Source: UBA5794 sp963714375 (GTDB lineage: Bacteria; Actinomycetota; Acidimicrobiia; Spongiisociales; UBA5794). Taken from it: DNA of 64,000 nucleotides. The stretch spans positions 1 to 64,000 of the forward strand of contig CAVQOG010000002.1 of the NCBI GenBank assembly GCA_963714375.1. The letters run 5' to 3'. The position numbers and the translations under genes were made by a program. The notes under the pieces are model-generated. The model ran no database searches. It was not told the origin of the DNA and saw nothing but the letters and a program-made list of their open reading frames with translations. This document shows positions 9,146 through 17,974 of the stretch, one piece after another (position 1 is the stretch's first letter; each line of letters starts with the position of its first letter).

Positions 9146-10569
9146 CAGACCTTCGCCTCAAGCTCCTTGGCCTTCGCCATGACTTCTTCGGCACCACCGA
9201 CCATGTAGAACGCCTGCTCAGGCAGATGGTCGAGTTCACCATCGAGGAGTGCCTTGAACGATGCGATCGTCTCGTCACGTGGGGTGAACACGCCGGGCTG
9301 ACCGGTGAACTGCTCGGCCACGAACATCGGCTGGGACAGGAAGTTTCTGATACGCCGAGCACGGTTCACGATCAGCTTGTCCTCCTCGGACAGCTCATCC
9401 ATACCAAGAATCGCGATGATGTCCTGAAGGTCGTTGAACCGCTGCAACACCAACTGGACCCTGGTCGCAACGGTGTAGTGCTCGTTGCCGACGATCTGGG
9501 GGTCAAGGGCACGAGAACCCGAATCGAGCGGATCAACAGCCGGGTAGATTCCAAGAGCAGTCAGCGGCCTCGAAAGCACCGTCGTCGCATCGAGGTGGGC
9601 GAACGCCGTGTGGGGTGCAGGGTCGGTGATGTCGTCAGCAGGCACATAAATCGCCTGCAGCGACGTAATCGACCGGCCACGAAGCGACGTAATACGCTCC
9701 TGGAGGGCACCCATCTCGGACGAAAGCGTCGGCTGATAGCCCACAGCAGACGGCATACGACCCAACAGCGTCGACACCTCAGATCCGGCCTGGGTGAATC
9801 GGAAGATGTTGTCGATGAACAACAACACGTCCTGTTGCTGCACGTCACGGAAGTACTCGGCCATCGTCAGCGCCGAAAGCGCAACACGGAGACGCACACC
9901 GGGTGGCTCATCCATCTGACCGAAAACGAGTGCTGCCTTGTCGATAACGCCGGATTCCTGCATCTCACGGAACAGGTCGTTGCCTTCACGGGTCCGCTCA
10001 CCAACACCGGCAAACACCGACACACCACCGTGGTGGGTCGCAACGCGGTTGATCATCTCCTGGATGAGCACCGTCTTGCCGACACCGGCACCACCGAAGA
10101 GGCCAATCTTTCCACCCTCGAGATACGGCGAGACCAGGTCGATGACCTTGATCCCGGTTTCGAACATCTTCTTCTGCGGCTCAACATCCTCAAACGGAGG
10201 GGGCTCACGGTGGATCGGCCACCGTTCGCCGTCGAACGCCAGATCGGGTGCGTCGAGTGCGTCGCCCCATGTGTTGAAAATGTGTCCAAGGGTCTGGTCC
10301 CCAACAGGAACCGTGATCGGGACACCGGTGTTGCGAACCTCGGCGCCACGCACCACACCATCCGTCGGGGCGAGCGCCACCGCACGCACCCGGTCGTTGC
10401 CGAGTTGCTGTGCAACCTCGCACTTGACCGTTGACTTGTTGCCTTCGACCTCGATGTCCACCTCGATCGCAAAGTTGATCTCTGGCAATGCGTCCGTTGG
10501 GAACTCGACGTCTATCACCGGTCCCGCAACCTTGACGATGCGGCCGGAAGCGAGGGTTGTGACGCTCAT
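9145..10569 (-). CDS. atpD: ATP synthase F1 subunit beta
   Basis: The protein has 474 residues. It begins MSVTTLASGRIVKVAGPVID at the ATG at 10569, with GGAGAG 6-11 bases upstream; an in-frame extension to 10677 has no family match. The Walker A loop GGAGVGKTV, the catalytic GERTREGND region, and LLFIDNIFRFTQAGSE (Walker B) are present, as is DELSEEDKLIV near the C terminus. It holds the catalytic nucleotide sites of F1. It is preceded by atpG and overlaps atpC. Confidence 0.98.
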   Translation of the reverse strand: MSVTTLASGRIVKVAGPVIDVEFPTDALPEINFAIEVDIEVEGNKSTVKCEVAQQLGNDRVRAVALAPTDGVVRGAEVRNTGVPITVPVGDQTLGHIFNTWGDALDAPDLAFDGERWPIHREPPPFEDVEPQKKMFETGIKVIDLVSPYLEGGKIGLFGGAGVGKTVLIQEMINRVATHHGGVSVFAGVGERTREGNDLFREMQESGVIDKAALVFGQMDEPPGVRLRVALSALTMAEYFRDVQQQDVLLFIDNIFRFTQAGSEVSTLLGRMPSAVGYQPTLSSEMGALQERITSLRGRSITSLQAIYVPADDITDPAPHTAFAHLDATTVLSRPLTALGIYPAVDPLDSGSRALDPQIVGNEHYTVATRVQLVLQRFNDLQDIIAILGMDELSEEDKLIVNRARRIRNFLSQPMFVAEQFTGQPGVFTPRDETIASFKALLDGELDHLPEQAFYMVGGAEEVMAKAKELEAKV

Positions 10570-10591
10570 GTGATGCTCTCCGTGTCGTTTC

Positions 10592-11473
10592 TCAACCGTG
10601 TGACAGCGCTTCAGCGCCGCCAACGATTTCACTGATTTCTGTTGTGATCTCTGCCTGACGTGCCTGGTTGGCCTCACGGGTCAACAGGCGGGTCAGTTCT
10701 TCTGCGTTCTCTGTCGCTGCCTTCATCGCCCTTCGGCGTGCAGCGTGCTCAGATGCTGATGCTTCGAGGAGCATGCCGAACATGGTTCCTTCAAGGTATC
10801 GAGGGAGCAGGCGTCCGAGAATCTCTTCGGCGGATGGCTCGAACTCGTAGCCAACCGAAGCATCGACCGTCCCGTCCTCAGCCTCTGGGGGCTCGATTGG
10901 CAGGACCGGCCATTTCTCGGCGAGCTGCGTCAGCGCCGAGACATATTCCGTCGTGTAGGCCTCGACCGAGTCGACACGGCCCGATGCGTACTCGTCGAGC
11001 ACGATGTTCGCCAACGATCTCGCATCCGCATAGGTGGGAGTGTCTGTGACAGCGAGCCAATGATGGCTGATCTGATACTTGCGATACCGGAAGTAACCAA
11101 GCGCCTTGGCCCCGACGGTGTAGAGGCGCACGTTGTGGCCCGCGGCCTGATGCGCGGCAACGGCGTGCTCGGCCAGCCGTATCACCGACGAGTTGTAGCC
11201 GCCGGCAAGTCCACGGTCCGACGTCACAACAAGGACACCCACATTGTGGATCTCGCGTTGTTCGAGAAGCGGATGCGAAAGCGAACCAGTCGCCGCACCG
11301 ATGTTGCGGATGACGTCGTTCATCTTCTCTGTGTACGGCTTGGCTTGGGCAACACGTTGCTGAGCCTTGCCGATGCGCGCCGTTGCGATGAGCTCCATCG
11401 CACGCGTGATCTTCATCGTCGATTCGACGCTCTTGATCCTCCGGCGGATCAGACGAACTTCAGCGGATGCCAC
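10592..11473 (-). CDS. atpG: ATP synthase F1 subunit gamma
   Basis: The protein has 293 residues, normal for the rotor shaft. N-terminal IRRRIKSVESTMKITRAMELIATARI and C-terminal RRRAMKAATENAEELTRLL are the two long helices of the coiled coil that turns inside the alpha-beta ring. VVTSDRGLAGGYNSSVIR is the conserved central motif. It sits between atpA (6 bp gap) and atpD on the minus strand, in the usual order. Confidence 0.97.
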   Translation of the reverse strand: MASAEVRLIRRRIKSVESTMKITRAMELIATARIGKAQQRVAQAKPYTEKMNDVIRNIGAATGSLSHPLLEQREIHNVGVLVVTSDRGLAGGYNSSVIRLAEHAVAAHQAAGHNVRLYTVGAKALGYFRYRKYQISHHWLAVTDTPTYADARSLANIVLDEYASGRVDSVEAYTTEYVSALTQLAEKWPVLPIEPPEAEDGTVDASVGYEFEPSAEEILGRLLPRYLEGTMFGMLLEASASEHAARRRAMKAATENAEELTRLLTREANQARQAEITTEISEIVGGAEALSHG

Positions 11474-11479
11474 GGTTCG

Positions 11480-13009
11480 CTACGCCTCCGAACCCGCATC
11501 AGCGGAACCGAGACTGCCCTTGTATCCCTCGATGATCGAGATGAACTCGTCTGTTGGCAGTTCGCCCGTATCGACGACAGCCGAAAGCACAGAGCCGTAG
11601 CGGGAGCGGGCAAATTCACGGAGTCCAGCTTCGAAAGCTGGCACATTTGAAGGATCGACGTCGTCCATGTGGCCCTCGGTCACAGCGAACAACACGAGCG
11701 ACTGTTCCTCAACGGGAACTGGCGCGTACTGACCCTGCTTGAGAACCTCGACAACGCGACGCCCACGGTCGAGCTGTGCGAGTGATGTCGCATCCAACTC
11801 GGAGCCAAACTCTGCGAATGCTTCGAGTTCACGGAATTGGGCAAGGTTCAACCGCAGTGGACCTGCGACCTTCCGCATCGCCTTGATCTGGGCTGCACCA
11901 CCGACTCGAGACACCGAGATACCCGCGTTGATGGCAGGGCGGATGCCTGAGAAGAACAGATCGGTCTCAAGGAAGATCTGCCCGTCCGTGATGGAAATCA
12001 CGTTCGTTGGGATGTATGCCGAGACATCGTTCGCCTTCGTTTCGATGATCGGGAGACCGGTCATCGAACCTCCACCGAGCTCGTCGGAAAGCTTGGCACA
12101 ACGCTCAAGCAGCCTGCTGTGGAGATAAAAGACGTCACCGGGGTACGCCTCACGCCCTGGAGGACGACGAAGCAGAAGCGAAATCTCACGATATGCGATG
12201 GCCTGCTTGGTGAGGTCGTCAAAGATGACAAGGGCATGCTCACCGTTGTACATCCAGTGCTGACCGATCGCCGAACCAGCATATGGTGCGTACATCTGGA
12301 GTGCGGCCGAGTCACCGGCGGATGCGTTCACGACAACCGTGTAGTCCATTGCACCGGCTGCAGTCAGTGTGTCAACGACCTCGGCAACCGTCGAGTTCTT
12401 CTGGCCGATAGCGACGTAGATGCATTTCACGCCGAGCCCCTTCTGGGCAAGGATCGTGTCAACGACAATCGCTGTCTTACCAGTCTGGCGGTCACCAATG
12501 ATCAACTGGCGCTGACCGCGACCGATCGGTGTCATGGCATCGATCGCCTTGATTCCTGTTTGGAGCGGCTCATGAACGGGTTGACGCTCGACAACGGTTG
12601 GCGCCTGGGTCTCAAGGAAACGCCGCTCCGTTGTGTTGATCTCACCCTTGCCATCGATCGGATTGCCAAGGGGGTCGACGACGCGACCCAACATTGCGTC
12701 CCCAACCGGGATGGAAAGCACACGACCCGTCGAACGGACTTCGTCGCCTTCCTCAATTCCTGATGCGTCACCCATGATGACGGCGCCGATCGAATCCTCA
12801 TCAAGGTTCAAGGCAACGCCGAGAAGTCCTCCTGGGAATTCGAGGAGCTCGGATGCCATCGCACCCGGAAGTCCTGCGACGCGGGCGACACCGTCGCCAA
12901 CGGACAGGACGTAGCCCATCGTTTCTGCTTCCAGTGAGGGCGACCAGCCCTCGAGATTTGCCCGGAGCGATTCGGTGATGTTTCCGGTGTCGAACGTGAG
13001 TTCAGCCAT
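11480..13009 (-). CDS. atpA: ATP synthase F1 subunit alpha
   Basis: The protein has 509 residues, standard length. Motifs include the Walker A loop GDRQTGKTAI, IYVAIGQKNSTVAEVV, LLRRPPGREAYPGDVFYLHSRLLER and SISRVGG-like ISVSRVGGAAQ. It forms the non-catalytic nucleotide sites of F1. Start ATG at 13009 follows GGTTGAGGCACG. Spacing of 6 bp to both atpH and atpG supports one transcript. Confidence 0.98.
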   Translation of the reverse strand: MAELTFDTGNITESLRANLEGWSPSLEAETMGYVLSVGDGVARVAGLPGAMASELLEFPGGLLGVALNLDEDSIGAVIMGDASGIEEGDEVRSTGRVLSIPVGDAMLGRVVDPLGNPIDGKGEINTTERRFLETQAPTVVERQPVHEPLQTGIKAIDAMTPIGRGQRQLIIGDRQTGKTAIVVDTILAQKGLGVKCIYVAIGQKNSTVAEVVDTLTAAGAMDYTVVVNASAGDSAALQMYAPYAGSAIGQHWMYNGEHALVIFDDLTKQAIAYREISLLLRRPPGREAYPGDVFYLHSRLLERCAKLSDELGGGSMTGLPIIETKANDVSAYIPTNVISITDGQIFLETDLFFSGIRPAINAGISVSRVGGAAQIKAMRKVAGPLRLNLAQFRELEAFAEFGSELDATSLAQLDRGRRVVEVLKQGQYAPVPVEEQSLVLFAVTEGHMDDVDPSNVPAFEAGLREFARSRYGSVLSAVVDTGELPTDEFISIIEGYKGSLGSADAGSEA

Positions 13010-13015
13010 CGTGCC

Positions 13016-13558
13016 TCAACCCCATTGCTCTCGAAGCTCGGTGAATCGGTGTTGTACCGACCCATCGAGCACGGTGTCTCCGACCTTTGTCACCACTCCG
13101 CCGATAACGGAGGGGTCGACAATGACCTTGACTTGAATCTTCTTACCTGTCGCTGCTGCGATCGCCGTACTGAGGCGACCGATCTGCTCGGCGTCGAGCG
13201 GGAGTGCCGTGCGGACCTCAGCCACAACCTCACCTTCGGCGTCGGCTGCGAGCTCGGCGAGGCGTCGCGCGATGTCGCCAAGGTTCTTCGCCTGCCCTGC
13301 GCCAACTATGAACCCCATCGCTGCCACAGTCACCTGGGATGCGCGCCCACCGAGGATGTCATCGACAATCCCCTGCTTGCGTTCACCCGGGATTCGCGGA
13401 TCAGCGAGTGTCTCGACGAGTTCTGCGTGTCCGCTCAGACCAGAGGCTGCGCGGTACAGCTCATCGATCGCAGCGGCCGGATCTTGTTCGGCGTGCGCGA
13501 TATCGATGAGCGCTGCGGCGTAGCCATCAACGTGGCTCTGTGCGGTACCGGTACTCAT
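13016..13558 (-). CDS. atpH: ATP synthase F1 subunit delta
   Basis: The protein has 180 residues, the common bacterial length (the Mycobacterium fusion with subunit b is absent). It has the helical N-terminal domain (YAAALIDIAHAEQDPAAAIDELYRAA) and the conserved C-terminal strand GGVVTKVGDTVLDGSVQHR. It links the peripheral stalk to the top of F1. It lies 3 bp after atpF and 6 bp before atpA. Confidence 0.95.
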   Translation of the reverse strand: MSTGTAQSHVDGYAAALIDIAHAEQDPAAAIDELYRAASGLSGHAELVETLADPRIPGERKQGIVDDILGGRASQVTVAAMGFIVGAGQAKNLGDIARRLAELAADAEGEVVAEVRTALPLDAEQIGRLSTAIAAATGKKIQVKVIVDPSVIGGVVTKVGDTVLDGSVQHRFTELREQWG

Positions 13559-13561
13559 CGG

Positions 13562-14137
13562 CTACTGCACTCCACCGAGTTCGTCGATGTAGCGATCGAC
13601 GAGCACGCGCTGCTGGTCGGAATCCAGACTGGATCCAACAACACGCTCGGCAACGTTGATCGACAAGTCCGCGACCTGTCGTTTGAGTTCGTCCGCAACT
13701 CGTGCGCGGTCAGCAGCGACTTCTTCGCTTGCCCGAGCCTTGATGGCTTGGGCCTCAGTTTCGGCACGTGTCACTATGTCAGCCTTGACAGCGTCACCCG
13801 CATCTCGAGCCTCGGCCACGATCTGGGCAGCCTCATCCTTTGCACCTGCCACCTGCGACCGATAGTCATCAAGAAGGGATGCTGCTTCCACCTTCGCCTG
13901 CTCAGCTGCCGCCAGTTCACTCCTGATGGCGTCCTGACGGGCTTCGAGCGTCTTCTTGAATGTTGGAAGCGCAAACTTCCAGACAACGAAGAAGATGATC
14001 GCAAAGGCGATGATGCCTGCTATCAGCTCTTCTGGCGCTGGCAAAAGGAGATCTATCCCACCGGATTCCTCGCCTGCCTCAGCTGAGGTCAGAGTGGGTT
14101 CTGCGGTGGCGAGGATCAAATTCCATGCCTGGTACAT
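13562..14137 (-). CDS. atpF: ATP synthase Fo subunit b
   Basis: The protein has 191 residues. About 35 residues come before one membrane helix (ELIAGIIAFAIIFFVVWKFALP), then a long charged coiled coil with many Ala, Glu and Arg forms the peripheral stalk. AGGAG sits 6 bases before the ATG at 14137. It lies between atpE and atpH in the usual order. It is a plain b subunit, not a b-delta fusion. Confidence 0.95.
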   Translation of the reverse strand: MYQAWNLILATAEPTLTSAEAGEESGGIDLLLPAPEELIAGIIAFAIIFFVVWKFALPTFKKTLEARQDAIRSELAAAEQAKVEAASLLDDYRSQVAGAKDEAAQIVAEARDAGDAVKADIVTRAETEAQAIKARASEEVAADRARVADELKRQVADLSINVAERVVGSSLDSDQQRVLVDRYIDELGGVQ

Positions 14138-14146
14138 GTTCGGCTC

Positions 14147-14374
14147 CTAAGCGATGAAGAAGAGAACGAAGCCGATGAGTGCAAGCGCTTCGGTGAAGGC
14201 GATACCGAGGAACATTGTCGTCCTCGCTACACCTGCAGCCTCAGGCTGACGAGCCATAGCCTCGATGGCGGAACCGGCCACGATACCGATACCGATACCA
14301 GGTCCAATCGCCGCAAGACCGTACCCGACGAGCTTGAGCGCTCCTGCGAGTGCATCCGCTGATGCGAAATCCAT
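14147..14374 (-). CDS. atpE: ATP synthase Fo subunit c
   Basis: The protein has 75 residues and two membrane helices joined by the polar loop ARQPE. Helix one has the Gly-rich GPGIGIGIVAG packing motif. The ion-binding Glu is in FTEALALIGFV in helix two. I do not see the extra polar Gln/Thr pattern of sodium-binding rings, so proton coupling is expected (inference). AAGGA lies 8-12 bases upstream of the ATG. Confidence 0.97.
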   Translation of the reverse strand: MDFASADALAGALKLVGYGLAAIGPGIGIGIVAGSAIEAMARQPEAAGVARTTMFLGIAFTEALALIGFVLFFIA

Positions 14375-14396
14375 GTGAGTGTCCTTCCTTACTTAC

Positions 14397-15212
14397 TTAG
14401 TGCTCTGGATAGAGAGATGTCTGTACATACACAGCCGACAACAGGGTGAAGATGTAGGCCTGAAGCGTGATCACGACGATCTCGAAGATGAAGATCCCGA
14501 GACCCATGATGAACCATGCGATGCCAATGCCAGCTTTCGCCCCGATCTCGCCGACATTCGAAATGAACACCCAGCCCGAAACAAGCAGCAGGGTGAGCAT
14601 GAGGTGGCCTGCAACCATGTTGGCGAAGAGCCGGACCGCGAGTGTGAGTGGCCGGATGAACAAGATCGAGAAGAACTCGATCAGGCCAACAAGAGGACGG
14701 AGCGCAACTGGCACGCTCGTGGGCCACACGATGCCAAGGAAGTAGCGGAGCCCCTGGCGTTTGATGCCCGCGACCACGAAGACGACCCAACTGATCGCAG
14801 CAAGCATGACAGGCAGCGCCATGCGCGACGTGACAGGAAAGTTGACGCCAGGGGTCACTTCGTACATGTTCCCGACCAGGACGAACAGGAACACCGACAT
14901 GAGCCACGGAACATACTTGGCGCCCTCAGGACCGATGATGTCGATCGCGATCCCGTCCTTGACGAAGGAAATCAAACTTTCGACAAGCGCCTGGAACTTT
15001 GAAGGGATGACAGACTTCTTGCGAAGGCCGAAGAACAGAAGGGCCGACACAATCACGGCGATCGCCAAGATGAGGAATACGGTTCGGGTGATCGGAAAAC
15101 CGAGGATGGTCCAGATCGGCTCACGAAACTCGAATAGCTCGTTGACGTTTGCTGGCGCGCAGATCACTTCATTGAGGTAATCGCACTCACCGCTTGCAAG
15201 AATCAGCTCCAC
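14397..15212 (-). CDS. atpB: ATP synthase Fo subunit a
   Basis: The protein has 271 residues with five to six membrane helices. The essential Arg is in IRPLTLAVRLFANMVAGH, and the last helix has ITLQAYIFTLLSAVY. The GTG start at 15212 has AAGGA 6 bases upstream and overlaps the end of the AtpI-like gene by 10 bases, which suggests coupled translation. It forms the proton half-channels against the c ring. Confidence 0.96.
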   Translation of the reverse strand: MELILASGECDYLNEVICAPANVNELFEFREPIWTILGFPITRTVFLILAIAVIVSALLFFGLRKKSVIPSKFQALVESLISFVKDGIAIDIIGPEGAKYVPWLMSVFLFVLVGNMYEVTPGVNFPVTSRMALPVMLAAISWVVFVVAGIKRQGLRYFLGIVWPTSVPVALRPLVGLIEFFSILFIRPLTLAVRLFANMVAGHLMLTLLLVSGWVFISNVGEIGAKAGIGIAWFIMGLGIFIFEIVVITLQAYIFTLLSAVYVQTSLYPEH

Positions 15213-15649
15213 TCCAGGTCCTTTCGTTCGCCTCTGAGCATTGCCGACGCTTCCAGCGTCAGGAGTGCAAAGAAGGCGGCAATCGCAGCCACGCCCATCG
15301 CTCGGCGATCAACCTCGAAAATCCACGCGACGGTGAACATGGAAAGGGCGATGAAGCCCATCCTGAGGAAGAACCCGAACAGCGCAGCGACATGATATGT
15401 CTGCATCGATACCTTCGCCGCGCGGGACAGGATCCAGCCGGCGATGAGAAAGTTCACGACGACGATGGCGACACCGATCGCTGCAGACAGGCCACCGAGC
15501 GTGTCAGCCAGAAGCCAGGCCGCGACAACGATGATTGGTCCGACCACAAGCGCACGCTTGATGATGTGGCGGGCGACGATTGATTCCACATCAATCGCAA
15601 CCGGAAAGGGCTGTGAATAGGCCTCTGCGGCCGCGACATCAAAGTCCAT
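15203..15649 (-). CDS. AtpI-like membrane protein of the ATP synthase operon
   Basis: The protein has 148 residues if it begins at the ATG at 15649 (MDFDVAAAEAY); 12 more residues are possible upstream. It has four hydrophobic segments (GPIIVVAAWLLADTLGG, AIGVAIVVVNFLIAGWIL, FFLRMGFIALSMFTVAWI, GVAAIAAFFALLTLEA). Size, topology and position before atpB fit the ATP synthase protein I group, which assists c-ring assembly, but sequence in this group is weakly conserved. It overlaps both neighbours by about 10 bases. Confidence 0.7.
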   Translation of the reverse strand: MDFDVAAAEAYSQPFPVAIDVESIVARHIIKRALVVGPIIVVAAWLLADTLGGLSAAIGVAIVVVNFLIAGWILSRAAKVSMQTYHVAALFGFFLRMGFIALSMFTVAWIFEVDRRAMGVAAIAAFFALLTLEASAMLRGERKDLEWS

Positions 15650-15887
15650 CACGGATCCTGATCGCCTCGGCGGCTTGGATATCAATCGTCTCGGCGGACT
15701 CTGCGTTCATCTTGTAGAAGGCACCAACAGCAGCGGAAACGCTGAGAATGATGACGAAGAGTGGGGCTGTTCCGAGCCAATAGTCGAGTGCGAGTCCGAG
15801 AAGGAGTCCAGCGATCACGGAAGCAAGCAGGTCGCCCGATCCGGACCACCCGCGAACAAGTTCACCCCGAGTTGAAGTTTTGTTCAA
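15639..15887 (-). CDS. AtpZ/AtpI-type small membrane protein
   Basis: The protein has 82 residues and two hydrophobic segments: LLASVIAGLLLGLALDYWLGTAP and LFVIILSVSAAVGAFY. The G-x3-LG-x3-D-x-x-LGT-x-P pattern is the signature of the small AtpZ-like proteins (putative F0F1-ATPase subunit) that start many atp operons. It is the first gene of this operon. Its role is thought to be Mg2+ transport or c-ring assembly; this is known for the family, not shown here. Confidence 0.8.
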   Translation of the reverse strand: MNKTSTRGELVRGWSGSGDLLASVIAGLLLGLALDYWLGTAPLFVIILSVSAAVGAFYKMNAESAETIDIQAAEAIRIRDGL

Positions 15888-15935
15888 GACGAACTCTCTT
15901 ACGACGTCGTTGTACGGGCGGAAGATAGAGGGTTT

Positions 15936-15957
15936 CCTGATTGCAATAGCAATCAGG
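15936..15957. promoter_or_regulatory. Perfect stem-loop upstream of the atp operon
   Basis: CCTGATTGC and GCAATCAGG form a 9-bp perfect stem around an AATA loop, about 50 bases before the atpZ start. It lies in the leader or promoter zone of the ATP synthase operon. It could be an operator, a leader hairpin, or the terminator of the glyA transcript, which runs in the same direction. Confidence 0.45.
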
Positions 15958-15960
15958 AGT

Positions 15961-16066
15961 CAGCTTTCGGCTATCAGCTCTCAGCTCTCAGCTCCTGCAC
16001 CGATCGCGACCCGAGATCGTGTACGTAAGCGCGTGCTGAAAGCTGTGAGCTGAGAGCTGTAAGCGG
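15961..16066. repeat. Family C repeat pair (AGCTTTCAGCTCTCAGCT words, inverted)
   Basis: The left arm (15961-15993) is built from CAGCTTTCGGC and CAGCTCTCAGCTCTCAGC words. The right arm (16033-16063) reads GCTGAAAGCTGTGAGC then TGAGAGCTG, its inverse. Together they can fold into a long imperfect hairpin between glyA and the atp operon. Similar words occur at 24733 and 32061. Confidence 0.65.
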
Positions 16067-16081
16067 CGAGCGAAGCTCGCC
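16065..16081. terminator. Stem-loop at the glyA stop codon
   Basis: GGCGAGC and GCTCGCC form a 7-bp perfect stem with a GAA loop, directly after and touching the glyA TAG (minus strand). No run of T follows, so a plain intrinsic terminator is uncertain. With the family C hairpin it may separate glyA from the atp operon. Confidence 0.4.
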
Positions 16082-17352
16082 TAAACGTAGCCGTTGAAAT
16101 CGACGGGGTAGGCGGGGAACTCTGCTGCGAGTTCGGCGACCCGGGCGCGGAGGTGTTCAAGCGTGGTCGGTTCGTTTCGCTTGCGGAGGAGCTCGACGAT
16201 CGCGTTGCCAAGCGTGACCATCTGCTCCTGCTTCATCCCTGCGGTGGTTACCGACGGTGTTCCGATCCGGATACCCGATGTGACAAAGGCAGACCGAGGA
16301 TCAGACGGGATGGAGTTTCGGTTCAACGTGATTCCCATTTCGTCAAGGAAGGTTGCGGCTTCCTTCCCCGAAAGGTCCTCATCGATCGACCTCAGGTCGG
16401 TCAGGAACATGTGATTCTCGGTACCGCCCGAAACGATCCGTGCACCAGCACCGGCCATCGCTTCGGCAAGAACCGAGGCGTTCCGGACGACTTGATGGGC
16501 ATAGGTCGAATACTCGGGTGTTGCGGCCTGCTTGAAGCACAGCGCCTTTCCTGCGATCTGATGATTGATTGCTCCACCCTGTGCATACGGGAAGACAGAC
16601 TTGTCGATCGCCTTGGCGTATTCCTCTCGACACATGATGAGTCCACCCCGTGGGCCACGCAACGCCTTGTGTGTGGTTGCCGTGACGATGTCGGCGAAGG
16701 GAACAGGACTCGGGTGGGCACCGCCAGCGATCAGTCCAATGATGTGCGCGGCATCTACCAACAGGAGTGCGCCAACCTCATCGGCGATGGCACGGAACTG
16801 TGCCCAGTCGATGAGTCTTGAGTACGACGAGTAGCCAGCAATGATCATCTTCGGCTTGTGTTCATGGGCAATGGCGCGGACGTTGTCGAAGTCGATGAGT
16901 TCTGTTTCGTCGTCAAGCCCGTATGCGACGAAGTTGAACAGCTGACCTGAAAAGTTGACGGGTGAACCATGGGTGAGGTGCCCACCCTGATCGAGGCGCA
17001 TACCGAGAATCGTGTCGCCCGGATCAAGGACGGCGAGGTATGCCGCCATGTTCGCCTGTGATCCCGAATGTGGCTGCACATTGGCATGATCGGACCCGAA
17101 GAGACTCTTTGCACGATCAATGGCGAGCGACTCGATCTCGTCGATGACCGCACAGCCCTCGTAGTAGCGCCGGCCCGGGTAGCCCTCGGAATACTTGTTG
17201 GCGAGAACGGAGCCCGAAGCCTCCATCATTGCCTTCGAGACGAAGTTCTCAGATGCGATCAGCTGCAGGTTGGAGCGCTGCCGATGGGCTTCCTTCGCAA
17301 TCATCGCAGCAAGCGTCGGGTCCGCCTCTGCGAGTGGTGTCATGTCGGTCAT
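16081..17352 (-). CDS. glyA: Serine hydroxymethyltransferase
   Basis: The protein has 423 residues. It makes glycine and methylene-tetrahydrofolate from serine in the cytosol. The PLP lysine is Lys229 in TTHKALRGPRGG. Other family motifs are LIASENF, NKYSEGYPGRRYY, NVQPHSGSQANMA and ENHMFLTDL. The ATG at 17352 was chosen because GTGAGG lies just upstream; a GTG four codons earlier is the alternative. In Mycobacterium the matching place before atp carries rfe/wecA, so glyA is a local difference. It is on the same strand as the sua5 and atp genes. Confidence 0.97.
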   Translation of the reverse strand: MTDMTPLAEADPTLAAMIAKEAHRQRSNLQLIASENFVSKAMMEASGSVLANKYSEGYPGRRYYEGCAVIDEIESLAIDRAKSLFGSDHANVQPHSGSQANMAAYLAVLDPGDTILGMRLDQGGHLTHGSPVNFSGQLFNFVAYGLDDETELIDFDNVRAIAHEHKPKMIIAGYSSYSRLIDWAQFRAIADEVGALLLVDAAHIIGLIAGGAHPSPVPFADIVTATTHKALRGPRGGLIMCREEYAKAIDKSVFPYAQGGAINHQIAGKALCFKQAATPEYSTYAHQVVRNASVLAEAMAGAGARIVSGGTENHMFLTDLRSIDEDLSGKEAATFLDEMGITLNRNSIPSDPRSAFVTSGIRIGTPSVTTAGMKQEQMVTLGNAIVELLRKRNEPTTLEHLRARVAELAAEFPAYPVDFNGYV

Positions 17353-17423
17353 TGCGTTCCTCACACACTCGATGTTGTGAAAGTGAGGGTAGACCCAAAT
17401 CGGCGGCGAACCGATAGGAACGA

Positions 17424-17942
17424 CTATGCGTTCGGGAGATCCTCTTCGAGAACCTCGACTCCCCTGTCGTAGAACCGGTCGGCGAATCCGAGGCTGATCA
17501 AAGGGATAAGCGGCATGAACACCCCAAAGATGATCGGGTCGACCGTGAAGATGAAACCTGCCACGAGACAGACCGGGATCAAGGCAGCAAGCCTCGCAAG
17601 AATCCTCGAGCGGATCCCGATCGGTGCCATGGCGAACGCTCCCCCAACCCCAACGGCAATCAGCGGTGTGAGCACGAGAGACAACTCGCTGCCAGAGCCA
17701 CCAGCGATAGCGAGCAGGATTCCCCCGACGCCGAGAGCGAGCAGCGAAGCTCGGAATCCGACATCCATAGGATCAGGTGCCTGACTGAATCCTGCAATCG
17801 CGTACGACGCAAGCACCAAACCAATCGCAACGATGACGAACGCGACCAGACCGGAGCCTGCGGCTGCAAGAAATGCAAACCACATGGACATGGCAAAGAT
17901 CAGTGTGCCCACACCAACGGCGAGCCAGGTACGCGCGATCAC
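17424..17942 (-). CDS. Hypothetical membrane protein
   Basis: The protein has 172 residues, with about six hydrophobic stretches and a short acidic cytosolic tail (DRFYDRGVEVLEEDLPNA). The GTG start at 17942 has an AGGG element upstream. I do not recognise a family. It lies 32 bp after sua5 and 70 bp before glyA on the same strand, so it is probably in that transcript. Position alone would allow a role in the envelope or with the ATP synthase, but nothing in the residues shows it. Confidence 0.7.
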   Translation of the reverse strand: MIARTWLAVGVGTLIFAMSMWFAFLAAAGSGLVAFVIVAIGLVLASYAIAGFSQAPDPMDVGFRASLLALGVGGILLAIAGGSGSELSLVLTPLIAVGVGGAFAMAPIGIRSRILARLAALIPVCLVAGFIFTVDPIIFGVFMPLIPLISLGFADRFYDRGVEVLEEDLPNA

Positions 17943-17974
17943 GGATGCACCCTATCGCCTGTGCTGCGTCGGAC

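Noticed and set aside
9139..10434. 431-residue plus-strand frame over atpD
   Set aside because: Shadow of atpD on the other strand; rich in Arg and His, with no domain.
13025..14086. 353-residue plus-strand frame over atpH and atpF
   Set aside because: Antisense to well-conserved ATP synthase genes; no family match and odd residue mix.
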